Shown: one piece after another, positions 1 through 7,814 of the stretch
Numbering within the stretch: the first letter of the stretch is position 1
How the letters are laid out: the number at the start of each line of letters is the position of its first letter
Assembly (NCBI GenBank): GCA_021815645.1
Contig: JAKBAB010000009.1
Coordinates: 1 to 36,641, forward strand
Source of the DNA: Actinomycetes bacterium
GTDB lineage: Bacteria; Actinomycetota; Acidimicrobiia; Acidimicrobiales; RAAP-2
Direction of reading: 5' to 3'
Length of the DNA stretch: 36,641 bases
The notes under the pieces: model-generated
What the model was told of the DNA's origin: nothing
The model's input: only the letters and a program-made list of their open reading frames with translations
Databases searched by the model: none
Position numbers and translations under genes: made by a program

Positions 1-30
1 GAGACGCGCCAGCTGTGGTGAGATGTTGGC

Positions 31-387
31 GTGAACGTATCGCGCCTCGGGCTCGTGGTCGTAGCGGTGATGGCGCTCGTCGTCGCCTCGTCGCGCGCCA
101 CTACGTCGCCCAGCCCCCGCGTTAACACCGTGGCCTGTAACGCGTCGGCGATGGGCGTCGCCTTCAGTGGGCCACTGCGCCTGGTTAGCGTCCAGAGTTT
201 TGGCTGCGTGGGTCGGTGGGGCTACGTGTGGGCGACGGTCGGCCACGGCGTGAGCGAAGTAGGGGTAACCGAAGTCGTGCGGTTCAGCGACCGTCTCGGG
301 CGGTGGACTTTCGCGTCTCGCGCCGTCGTCTGTGGCCACCACGTGCTCCCGGGCTACGTGCAGTACTGGGGCTGTAACTCCAACTAA
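31..387 (+). CDS. small secreted cysteine-containing protein, function unknown
   Basis: A 118-residue protein starting at GTG. Residues 1-23 read as a signal peptide: a short N-region with one Arg, a hydrophobic run of Val, Ala, Leu and Met, and a small-residue region near Ala19-Ser21. The mature part is rich in Gly, Val and Trp and has four cysteines (about residues 36, 59, 101 and 115), which could form two disulfides outside the membrane. I recognise no family. It is followed 56 bp downstream by an MFS transporter that has its own start signal, so an operon link is not clear. The start lies 30 bp from the window edge and no strong Shine-Dalgarno sequence precedes it. A real secreted protein is likely because the signal peptide and composition are coherent. 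Confidence 0.6.
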   Translation: MNVSRLGLVVVAVMALVVASSRATTSPSPRVNTVACNASAMGVAFSGPLRLVSVQSFGCVGRWGYVWATVGHGVSEVGVTEVVRFSDRLGRWTFASRAVVCGHHVLPGYVQYWGCNSN

Positions 388-430
388 TGGCCACCGGTAT
401 TGACGACTCGGTGACGTCGGGCCCATCCCC

Positions 431-436
431 TACGCT
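431..436 (+). promoter_or_regulatory. -10-like TACGCT, likely leaderless promoter of the MFS gene
   Basis: TACGCT ends 7 bases before the GTG at 444, and no Shine-Dalgarno sequence is visible. This is the spacing expected when transcription starts at the first base of the start codon. Confidence 0.45.
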
Positions 437-443
437 CGACTAG

Positions 444-1742
444 GTGCGGGCCCGCGGTTTCGTCTCACTGGCGCGGGCTTCCGCGCAGGATCTCTTCGAT
501 CAGCGCACGGCCTTCGGCCGTCTCGCGCTGGTACACGTAGCCATGATGGCCGGCGACACGCTGGTGACCGTTTCCTTGGCCGGATCTCTCTTCTTCTCCG
601 TGTCGCCCACGGAGGCGAAGGGCAAGGTCTTGCTCTACCTCATCCTCACGATCGCCCCCTTCGCCGTCGTTTCGCCGGTGCTCGGTCCGCTAATTGATCG
701 ATCGGCCAACGGTCGGCGCGTGCTGGTGGCGCTCTCCGCGGGGGTGCGCGCGACCCTGTGCTGGCTCATGGCCGAGCAACTGAATTCTTTGTGGCTCTTT
801 CCTCTGGCGTTTTTACTCCTGGTCGCCTCCAAGCTCTACGTCGTCACCCGCGGTGCGCTGGTCCCCGAAATGGCCCGAACCGACCAGTTTCTCGAGCACG
901 CCGCGCGGGTCGGAGACGCCGGGTGGCCCAACGAGCAGGTTGGCGACGCGCCCGGTTACGCCGGCTTCAACGCTCAACTTACGCTCCTGGGTACGCTGAT
1001 GGGACTCGTCGCGGGTGTGGTCGGGGCGGCCGTCCTCAAGAGCATCGGTGCGACGAGTGTTCTGGTGTTGGCGTCGCTCGTTTACGTTGGCGCAACCGTA
1101 GCGAGTGCACGCCTGAGGCGCCCCTCGCCGGTGGTTCGCGACGAAGTCGCGGGCCTCAGCCAAGTGGAGAGAGATCGTAACGCGCTACAGCCCTTCGGGG
1201 ACCACGACGTCTCGTGGGGACTGGCGGCTGCGTCGCTCATGCGCTTCGCCGTGGGCTTCGCCACGTTTCTGCTCGCCTTCGGGTTGCGTCGTGAATCGGC
1301 CGGTTTGGGTTGGTACGCCCTCGCCCTCGGGCTGAGCGGTGTGGGCTCTTTGGTCGGACTGGCGCTAGTCACGCGAACCCGTAACGCCCTGCGCGAGTCG
1401 AGCCTGCTCACTGCGGCCCTCGTCGCTACGGGAGTCGGCGCGGCCCTGGCGTCCACCCACGCCAATCTCGGCGCCCAAGTGGCCCTGGCGGGGTGGATTG
1501 GCCTATGCGCCGCGATCGCGCAACCGAGTTTCGACGCGATCACCCAACGCGCGGTTCCCCCCGGCGCCCAGGGGAGAACTTTTGCGAGGTTCGCCGTGCG
1601 CCAGCAACTCCTGTGGGTCGTCGGGGCACTCTTTCCGGTCGCGGTGGCGATGAGCTTCGTGGTGGGCGATCGGTTCCTCGCGTTCGTCTGCGTCGCGGGG
1701 GCACTGCTATACCCCCTGGGTCGGTGGCGTTCGACGCGTTGA
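444..1742 (+). CDS. MFS-type transporter
   Basis: A 432-residue integral membrane protein with roughly ten to twelve hydrophobic helices spread over its length. The section at residues 76-92 (SPVLGPLIDRSANGRR) matches the loop 2-3 region of major facilitator superfamily exporters, where an acidic residue and a basic cluster follow a Gly/Pro helix end. The central loop at residues 142-172 and the cytoplasmic segment near 222-250 are polar. The substrate cannot be read from sequence; the layout is closest to drug or macrolide-efflux type MFS proteins. The GTG start is favoured by a TACGCT hexamer 7 bases upstream. The next gene, ndh, begins 47 bp downstream. Confidence 0.8.
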   Translation: MRARGFVSLARASAQDLFDQRTAFGRLALVHVAMMAGDTLVTVSLAGSLFFSVSPTEAKGKVLLYLILTIAPFAVVSPVLGPLIDRSANGRRVLVALSAGVRATLCWLMAEQLNSLWLFPLAFLLLVASKLYVVTRGALVPEMARTDQFLEHAARVGDAGWPNEQVGDAPGYAGFNAQLTLLGTLMGLVAGVVGAAVLKSIGATSVLVLASLVYVGATVASARLRRPSPVVRDEVAGLSQVERDRNALQPFGDHDVSWGLAAASLMRFAVGFATFLLAFGLRRESAGLGWYALALGLSGVGSLVGLALVTRTRNALRESSLLTAALVATGVGAALASTHANLGAQVALAGWIGLCAAIAQPSFDAITQRAVPPGAQGRTFARFAVRQQLLWVVGALFPVAVAMSFVVGDRFLAFVCVAGALLYPLGRWRSTR

Positions 1743-1789
1743 GCGACACCGTAGGCACGAGATTTCTCGGCGCTGTGGTGTAATGGTCT

Positions 1790-3091
1790 ATGGCGCACAC
1801 CCCCCTCTACGAGGCCACCGACGAGGACCGGTCCAATTGGCCCCAGGTAGTAATCGTGGGTGGGGGTTTCGCGGGAATATCGGCCGCGCGGCGGCTGTCG
1901 AAGGAACGCGTCGTCGTGACGATCGTCGATCGACACAACTTTCACACCTTTTTGCCGTTGCTATACCAAGTCGCCACCGCCGGACTCGAGCCGGCCGACG
2001 TGGCCTACCCGATACGTACTATCTTTGGTAACGCCAAGAATGTGCGGTTCCGTCACGGCTTCGTTCGACGGATTGATCAGGTAGAACGCCTCGTCATTCT
2101 CGACGACGGGGCGCGGATCGCCTACGACCACGTCATCGTCGCTACGGGTGCGACGGCGTCATTTTTCGACATCCCCGGTGCGCGCCGCTACGCGCTTCCG
2201 CTCTACTCCCTCGCCGACGCGCGGGCGCTGCGAAATCGACTACTCCTCGCCCTAGAAGAAGCCGACGTCGCTGGAGAACGGGCGTCAGTGGCGCTTAATT
2301 TCGTCGTCGTAGGCGGGGGGCCCACCGGCGTCGAAACGGCGGGCGCCCTGTCGGAACTGATCGATATCGTAATTAGGCGCGACGGTCTGCGCCTCGACGG
2401 CGACACCGCCCGAGTGCGACTGGTCGACCTCGCCCCACGACTACTCACGTCCTTTCCCGAGTCCGCCGCGTCGTACGCCAAACGCGAGCTCGAGCGCATG
2501 GGCGTCGACGTGGAGTTCGGCCGTTCGGTCGTCGAGGTAGAAGAGCGGGCCATCCGCTTCGCCGACGGGGAGCGGCTCGAGGCCGTGGCGGTCATTTGGG
2601 CCGCGGGACTCACGGCGACCGGGACTCTAACCGACGATCTCTCTACTACGAGTGGACCCGGTGGCCGGGCGATGGTGGGGGCCGATCTGGCGGTCGTTGG
2701 TTGCGTCAACGTCTGGTGCGCGGGCGACGGGGCGGCCATACCCGACGGCGCCGGCCAATACTGTCCCCAGCTGGCGCCCGTCGCCATCCAGTCGGGTCGA
2801 CACTGCGCCGCCCAGATCTCGCGGGTCCTCGCGGGCGAAGCGACCCAGCCGTTCCACTACCGCGACAAGGGCATCATGGCCACCATCGGTCGGCGAGCGG
2901 CGGTGGCGAAACTACCTCACCTCGGGGTTATACGCGGCACTACTGGGTGGCTCGCTTGGCTGGGTCTGCACCTGTGGTACTTGGTGGGCTTTAGGAATCG
3001 ACTGCGCGTCATGATCAACTGGACGTGGCGCTACTTCGACTGGCCGTCGGGACCAAGACTCATCGTCGCGGACGCGGAGACCGCCGAGTAG
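1790..3091 (+). CDS. ndh: type II NADH dehydrogenase (NADH:quinone oxidoreductase)
   Basis: A 433-residue single-subunit flavoprotein that passes electrons from NADH to quinone without pumping protons. Two Rossmann motifs are visible: GGGFAG at residues 24-29 for FAD, and GGGPTG at 175-180 for NADH. The segment around HNFHTFLPLLYQVATAGLEP (50-69) is typical of NDH-2 near the flavin and quinone site. A second FAD motif (CAGDGAAIPD) lies near residue 308. The C-terminal part from about residue 380 is hydrophobic and amphipathic, as expected for a membrane-anchored peripheral enzyme. Length fits the family. The stop codon directly abuts the stop codon of the convergent pckG, leaving no spacer. 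Start at ATG. Confidence 0.93.
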   Translation: MAHTPLYEATDEDRSNWPQVVIVGGGFAGISAARRLSKERVVVTIVDRHNFHTFLPLLYQVATAGLEPADVAYPIRTIFGNAKNVRFRHGFVRRIDQVERLVILDDGARIAYDHVIVATGATASFFDIPGARRYALPLYSLADARALRNRLLLALEEADVAGERASVALNFVVVGGGPTGVETAGALSELIDIVIRRDGLRLDGDTARVRLVDLAPRLLTSFPESAASYAKRELERMGVDVEFGRSVVEVEERAIRFADGERLEAVAVIWAAGLTATGTLTDDLSTTSGPGGRAMVGADLAVVGCVNVWCAGDGAAIPDGAGQYCPQLAPVAIQSGRHCAAQISRVLAGEATQPFHYRDKGIMATIGRRAAVAKLPHLGVIRGTTGWLAWLGLHLWYLVGFRNRLRVMINWTWRYFDWPSGPRLIVADAETAE

Positions 3092-4882
3092 TTAACCCAG
3101 TCGCACTTCGAGGTCGTGGAGCAAGTCGGTGAGAGCGCCGGGCAGGTGATCAGAGAACTGGGCGTAGTGCTCGCGAATGTGCCCGATCTCCTCACGCCAC
3201 TCGGACTCGTTTACCGACAACAGCTCCTCGACGTCTTCGGGGGTAACGGCCAAGCCCTCGACGTTGAGGGATTGGGCGGTCGGCACGTACCCAATGGCGG
3301 TCTCGCGCGCCTCGCCCCGGCCGGCGGTTCGTTCGAAGATCCACTCGAGCACCCGGCTGTTTTCGCCGAAGCCCGGCCAGAGCCACCGTCCGTCGGCCCC
3401 CCGGCGAAACCAGTTGACGTAGAAAATCTTGGGCAAGGTGGACTCGTCGAAGCGCTTCGAGAACGTGAGCCAGTGGGCGAAGTAGTCGGCCATGTTGTAG
3501 CCACAAAACGGCAGCATTGCGAAGGGATCGCGTCGAAGATTACCCACGGCGCCCGTAGCGGCCGCCGTGGTCTCCGAAGCCATAATCGAACCGAGAAAGA
3601 CGCCGTGGTCCCAGTTGCGCGACTGAAACACCAGTGGTACGACACTCGCGCGCCGACCCCCGAGGAGGATGGCGTCAATGGGCACTCCCGCCGGGTCTTG
3701 CCACTCGGGCGCTATGGCCGGATCTTGGGCGGCCGGGGCGGTGAACCGTGAGTTGGGGTGGGCGGCGGGGGTGCCGAGCTCTTTCGACCAGGGCCGACCG
3801 CGCCAGTCGGTGAGGTTTTCGGGTGGCTCGCCCAGGCCCTCCCACCAGACGTCTCCGTCGGCGGTTAGTGCGGTATTCGTGAATATGGTGTTGGCCGATA
3901 CCGAGTACATCGCGTTGGGGTTCGTGTCCATGTTGGTGCCCGGTGCGACCCCGAAGAAACCGGCTTCGGGGTTGATGGCGTAGAGCCGACCGTCGGCGCC
4001 CGGTTTCATCCAACAGATATCGTCACCCACCGTCTCGACTTTCCACCCCGGCAACGTGGGGACCAACATGGCCAGGTTGGTCTTGCCGCAAGCACTCGGG
4101 AAGGCCCCGGTCACGTAGCGCGACTCGCCCGCGGGACTGGTCAATTTCAAAATCAACATGTGCTCGGCGAGCCAGCCGTCGTCTCGCGCGAGCACCGACG
4201 CGATGCGTAGCGCGAAGCACTTTTTGCCGAGCAGCGCGTTGCCCCCGTACCCCGAACCGTAAGAGATGATTTCGCGCGTCTCGGGAAAGTGCACGATGTA
4301 CTTGTTCTCCGCGTCACAGGGCCACGGCACGTCGCGTCGTCCGTTCGTGAGCGCCATGCCGACCGAGTGCAGGCAGGGCACGAATTCGCCGGACTCGCCC
4401 AAGACCTCCAGGGCCGCACTGCCCATGCGCGTCATGATTCTCATTGAGACCGCCACGTAGGGCGAGTCGGTGATCTCGACGCCGATGTGCGAGATGGCGG
4501 ACCCGAGGGGCCCCATGGAAAAGGGCACCACGTACATGGTGCGCCCGCGCATGGACCCGTCGAACAGCTTTCGTAGGGTCTCGCGCATCTCATCGGGGGC
4601 GCGCCAGTTGTTAGTAGGACCCGCGTCACTCTCGTGGGTCGAGCAGATGAACGTTCGGTCCTCGACGCGTGCGACGTCACCGGGGTCCGAGGCGGCGTAG
4701 TAACTGTGGGGACGCTTCGCCTCCGACAGCCTCGTAAAAGTTCCGTTATCGACGAGCAGTTGGCACATCTCGTCGTACTCTTCGGCCGATCCGTCGCACC
4801 AGTGGATACGATCGGGAGTAGTGAGCAGCGCCACTTCTTCGACCCACTCAATCAGTTTTTTATTCGTGGTTGGGTACGTCAC
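3092..4882 (-). CDS. pckG: phosphoenolpyruvate carboxykinase (GTP)
   Basis: A 596-residue GTP-dependent PEP carboxykinase, which interconverts oxaloacetate and phosphoenolpyruvate in gluconeogenesis and anaplerosis. The diagnostic kinase-1 loop FPSACGKTN is at residues 261-269 and contains the hyper-reactive Cys265 and the P-loop Lys. A metal and PEP-binding region follows (VGDDICWMK, then [13 protein letters not shown]). The guanine-binding C-terminal region around FLGS...SETTAAATG is also present. Length is normal for the GTP type (about 590-620). Start GTG at 4882 is supported by GAGG five bases upstream. The gene is divergent from thiL, with 60 bp between the starts. Confidence 0.97.
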   Translation of the reverse strand: MTYPTTNKKLIEWVEEVALLTTPDRIHWCDGSAEEYDEMCQLLVDNGTFTRLSEAKRPHSYYAASDPGDVARVEDRTFICSTHESDAGPTNNWRAPDEMRETLRKLFDGSMRGRTMYVVPFSMGPLGSAISHIGVEITDSPYVAVSMRIMTRMGSAALEVLGESGEFVPCLHSVGMALTNGRRDVPWPCDAENKYIVHFPETREIISYGSGYGGNALLGKKCFALRIASVLARDDGWLAEHMLILKLTSPAGESRYVTGAFPSACGKTNLAMLVPTLPGWKVETVGDDICWMKPGADGRLYAINPEAGFFGVAPGTNMDTNPNAMYSVSANTIFTNTALTADGDVWWEGLGEPPENLTDWRGRPWSKELGTPAAHPNSRFTAPAAQDPAIAPEWQDPAGVPIDAILLGGRRASVVPLVFQSRNWDHGVFLGSIMASETTAAATGAVGNLRRDPFAMLPFCGYNMADYFAHWLTFSKRFDESTLPKIFYVNWFRRGADGRWLWPGFGENSRVLEWIFERTAGRGEARETAIGYVPTAQSLNVEGLAVTPEDVEELLSVNESEWREEIGHIREHYAQFSDHLPGALTDLLHDLEVRLG

Positions 4883-4887
4883 GACAT

Positions 4888-4891
4888 CCTC
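4888..4891 (-). promoter_or_regulatory. Shine-Dalgarno of pckG
   Basis: GAGG on the minus strand, five bases before the GTG start of pckG, fixes this start. The 60-bp divergent gap to thiL has no promoter hexamer I would call with confidence. Confidence 0.5.
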
Positions 4892-4942
4892 ACTCGTTCA
4901 ACCCGCGTCGCCTCGTTACGAACGCGAGTGCAGTAATCCGTC

Positions 4943-5887
4943 ATGAGCTCGCCGATCGACCCAACCACAGACCACTACCAGCGCGAAGATGACGTACTGG
5001 AGCGTATAGCCAAAATCGTCGCCCCCGACGCGGTCGCGCGCGGCGAAGTCTACGGTGGCGACGACGCCGCGGTTCTACGGCCCTTCGCCGGGCAGGCGGT
5101 GGTCAGTACCGACGTGGCCGTCTGGGGCGTACACCTCGATCGCGATCTCTTTTCGCTGACCGACCTCGGTTATAAGGCGGTCGGGGCCGCGCTGTCGGAT
5201 TTAGCCGCCGTGGGGGCCCGACCGCGCGGTCTGGTAGTGGCCGTTACCGCGCCGGCCGGCACGGATCTGGATGCCCTGCACCGGGGAATCGCCGAGGCCG
5301 CCGCGCTGACCGGCTGTCCCGTGGTGGGCGGCGATCTCTCCAGTGGCCGCGAAGTGTGCGTGGCGGTCACGGTCTTTGGGGAGTGTCCGAGCCGCGGCGC
5401 CGTACTGCGCAGTGGGGCGCGTCCCGGCGACGAACTGCTCGTAACCGGTCCCCTCGGGCGCGCGGCGGCCGGCCTGCGCCGCCGCCGAGCGGGGGCCGAG
5501 CTCGCTGACGAGTTGGTGGAAGCTCACCGTCACCCGTGGCCACTCATCGCCGAAGGAATCGCCGCGCGCGGCGCGCGCGTTCACGCGATGATGGACCTCA
5601 GTGACGGCCTAGGACTCGACTTACACCGGATGGCCGACGCTTCGCGCGTGGGATTCGTCCTCGATGAGATTCCCGTCGCCGACGGCGCTACCGGCGATGA
5701 GGCGCGCGGCGGGGGGGAGGACTACGAACTGTTGATGGCGACCGACAACTCCGCCCGATTACGGCTTATTTTCGAAGACCGTGGACTGCGTGCGCCCCTT
5801 CGCTTGGGCACCGTCGTCGCTGACCCGGCAGTACGCACCGCCGGAGGCGAGCCCTTTCCTCCCTACGGCTTCGAGCACCGCCTATAG
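4943..5887 (+). CDS. thiL: thiamine-monophosphate kinase
   Basis: A 314-residue ThiL, which phosphorylates thiamine monophosphate to thiamine diphosphate using ATP, the last step of cofactor synthesis. It belongs to the PurM/ThiL/SelD ATP-binding superfamily. Seen: the early GDDAAVL motif (about 39-45), STDVAVWGVHLDRD as the Mg/ATP loop, DLAAVGARPRGLVV in the dimer domain, VGGDLSSG near residue 131, MMDLSDGLGLDL near 216, and GGGEDYELL near 257. All are hallmarks of the family and length is standard. Start ATG at 4943. No other thiamine gene is nearby. The gene converges with rpmB with only seven bases between the stops. Confidence 0.95.
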   Translation: MSSPIDPTTDHYQREDDVLERIAKIVAPDAVARGEVYGGDDAAVLRPFAGQAVVSTDVAVWGVHLDRDLFSLTDLGYKAVGAALSDLAAVGARPRGLVVAVTAPAGTDLDALHRGIAEAAALTGCPVVGGDLSSGREVCVAVTVFGECPSRGAVLRSGARPGDELLVTGPLGRAAAGLRRRRAGAELADELVEAHRHPWPLIAEGIAARGARVHAMMDLSDGLGLDLHRMADASRVGFVLDEIPVADGATGDEARGGGEDYELLMATDNSARLRLIFEDRGLRAPLRLGTVVADPAVRTAGGEPFPPYGFEHRL

Positions 5888-5894
5888 GGACCGC

Positions 5895-6104
5895 CTAGGC
5901 GCCGACGTTACTGCGCGAGGGCTTCGTGACTTTCCCGGACCTGAGGCAACCGGTGCACACGTTCAGTCGCGTCGGGGTTCCCTTGACCAGGGCGCGGACT
6001 CGTTGGATGTTCGGGTTCCAGCGCCGCTTGGTGCGCCGGTGGGAGTGCGAGACGTTCATGCCGAAAGACGGCTTCTTACCGCAGATTTCGCAGACTGACG
6101 CCAT
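5895..6104 (-). CDS. rpmB: 50S ribosomal protein L28, zinc-binding form
   Basis: A 69-residue bL28. It begins [15 protein letters not shown] and carries two CxxC pairs (CEIC and CTGC), so this is the zinc-binding C+ form found under zinc-replete conditions. The central [16 protein letters not shown] is typical of the family. The ATG at 6104 is chosen because AAGGAG lies ten bases upstream; an in-frame GTG three codons earlier would sit directly on that Shine-Dalgarno. The gene is divergent from the fakA-like gene, so the 78 bp between them must contain the promoter of L28. It stands alone, without rpmG. Confidence 0.95.
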   Translation of the reverse strand: MASVCEICGKKPSFGMNVSHSHRRTKRRWNPNIQRVRALVKGTPTRLNVCTGCLRSGKVTKPSRSNVGA

Positions 6105-6168
6105 GGTGAACACTCTCCTTCAAGCTCCGCGCGGGCGCGCGGCAAACTCGTGAAACGAAGGTCCATTG

Positions 6169-6174
6169 TAGCAT
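6169..6174 (+). promoter_or_regulatory. -10-like TAGCAT, leaderless promoter deciding the fakA start
   Basis: TAGCAT lies 8 bases before the ATG at 6183. An in-frame GTG at 6150 lies upstream of this hexamer and would not be in such a transcript. Confidence 0.45.
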
Positions 6175-6182
6175 CGCTAGCG

Positions 6183-7814
6183 ATGAGCACTCCCACGTCG
6201 CTTTCGGCGCTCGACGTGCGGGCCGTCATCACCACGTACCGCGAGTTGCTCCACGCCCACCGAAACGTCATCAATCGGCTAAACGTCTACCCCGTGCCCG
6301 ACGGTGACACGGGTACGAATATGGCTCTCACGATGGACTCGGTCTACTCGGCCCTCGAGCCGCTTCGGCCCGAGGCGACCCTCGGTGAGGTCGCTCGAGC
6401 GGTGGCTCACGGTTCGCTCATGGGCGCGCGGGGCAACTCGGGAGTCATTCTCTCTCAACTGCTTAGGGGACTGGTGGGCGCATTCCCCGAGCGAGGAAAC
6501 GTGGACGCGCCCGCGTTGGCGACCGCCCTGGGGCGCGCCGACGAATTGGCCCGTCAGGCGGTGGCCCGTCCGGTGGAGGGGACCATTCTTAGCGTCGCGC
6601 GCGCCGGTGCGCGCGGCGCGCTCGATCACGACGACTCCCTGGCCGCGCTGGCCCGTGGTGCGCGCGACGCCGCCGCCGACGCGCTCGCCCACACGCCCGA
6701 ACAACTACCCGCGCTGCGGCGCGCGGGCGTCGTCGATTCGGGGGGCAGCGGACTGTTGCTACTGTTCTGTGCCCTGTGTTTCGTAGTGACCGGAGACGCC
6801 GTACCCGAAGTCCCGCCGATCGAATCGATTGTGGTGCGCGACGGGGCCCCCGACGACGACGAGACCGTGACGAATGACCTTCGCTACGAGGTCATGTACC
6901 TCCTCGACGCCGACGACGCGAAGATGCACGCCTTTCGCGACGTCTGGACGGGCCTGGGCGACTCGATCGTCATCGTGGGTGGCGACGGCCTGTACAACTG
7001 CCACATCCACACCGACGACGTCGGGGCGGCCATCGAGGCGGCGCTCGACGCGGGGCGACCGAGAGAGATTCGCGTCACCGACCTCAACGACCAGATAATC
7101 GAAGAACGTTGGGTGCGTGACGCATCGTCGGCCCCGTGGTCCGAGGACAGTCCCGCGCCCACGACCGCCGTTATCGCCGTAGTGGTGGGCGACGGTGTGG
7201 GTCGAATCTTTAGATCGCTCGGCGTGCGCCAACTCGTTCTCGGCGGCCAGTCGATGAACCCCTCGACCGGTGACCTCGTGGCGGCGGTGCGCGCCAGCGG
7301 ATCTCGCCAGGTCGTGCTCCTGCCGAACAACAAAAACGTTGTGGCGGCCGCTCTACAAGTTCCGGCGCTCGTTGACCAGACGGTGCGCGTCGTCGCCACG
7401 ACTTCGATCGTGGGTGGGTTTTCGGCCCTCCTCGCCTACGACCCCGACGCCGAAGCCGACGAGAACGCTGAGGCAATGACGGCGTCGGCGCAAAACGTGG
7501 TGGCCGGAGAGGTGACCCAGGCCGTTCGCGGCGCCGAGACCGAGGTGGGCACCGTAAGGGAGGGGGAGTGGATTGGGCTTCACGACTCGACGGTGCTCGC
7601 CGTGTCCGATTCTGTCTCGGGTGCCGCTAATCGGTTACTGGCGGTGTTGGTGCGCCCCGAACACGAGCTAGTGACCATCATCGAGGGCGACGGGTCGACC
7701 CCCGCGGCCACGGGGCGGGTTCGTGAGTTTTTAGCGGAGGAGTACCCCCACGTGACGGTGGAGGTTCACCACGGGGGCCAACCGCTCTACCCCTACCTCT
7801 TCGGTATCGAGTGA
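6183..7814 (+). CDS. fakA: DAK2-domain kinase, FakA/YloV-like
   Basis: About 543 residues. The N-terminal DAK2/Dak-phosphatase domain shows NVYPVPDGDTGTNM, whose aspartates bind Mg-ATP, then HGSLMGARGNSGVILSQL near residues 78-95. A middle domain contains the NCHIHTDD segment and a C-terminal EDD/DegV-like domain follows. This is the architecture of YloV and of the fatty acid kinase subunit FakA, which with a FakB carrier phosphorylates exogenous fatty acids. FakB is not in this window, so fatty acid kinase activity is inferred. Start: ATG 6183 is preferred over GTG 6150 because of TAGCAT at 6169. The stop overlaps the recG start by four bases. plsX and acpP further along the cluster make a lipid role plausible. 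Confidence 0.85.
   Translation: MSTPTSLSALDVRAVITTYRELLHAHRNVINRLNVYPVPDGDTGTNMALTMDSVYSALEPLRPEATLGEVARAVAHGSLMGARGNSGVILSQLLRGLVGAFPERGNVDAPALATALGRADELARQAVARPVEGTILSVARAGARGALDHDDSLAALARGARDAAADALAHTPEQLPALRRAGVVDSGGSGLLLLFCALCFVVTGDAVPEVPPIESIVVRDGAPDDDETVTNDLRYEVMYLLDADDAKMHAFRDVWTGLGDSIVIVGGDGLYNCHIHTDDVGAAIEAALDAGRPREIRVTDLNDQIIEERWVRDASSAPWSEDSPAPTTAVIAVVVGDGVGRIFRSLGVRQLVLGGQSMNPSTGDLVAAVRASGSRQVVLLPNNKNVVAAALQVPALVDQTVRVVATTSIVGGFSALLAYDPDAEADENAEAMTASAQNVVAGEVTQAVRGAETEVGTVREGEWIGLHDSTVLAVSDSVSGAANRLLAVLVRPEHELVTIIEGDGSTPAATGRVREFLAEEYPHVTVEVHHGGQPLYPYLFGIE

Noticed and set aside
1082-1945. Long minus-strand open frame across the MFS and ndh genes
   Set aside because: Arg/Pro/Thr-rich shadow of high-GC coding sequence, without family similarity or start signal.
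6150-6182. GTG 6150 as the start of the fakA-like gene
   Set aside because: It lies upstream of the TAGCAT box, has no Shine-Dalgarno, and adds residues not typical of the family; kept only as an alternative.
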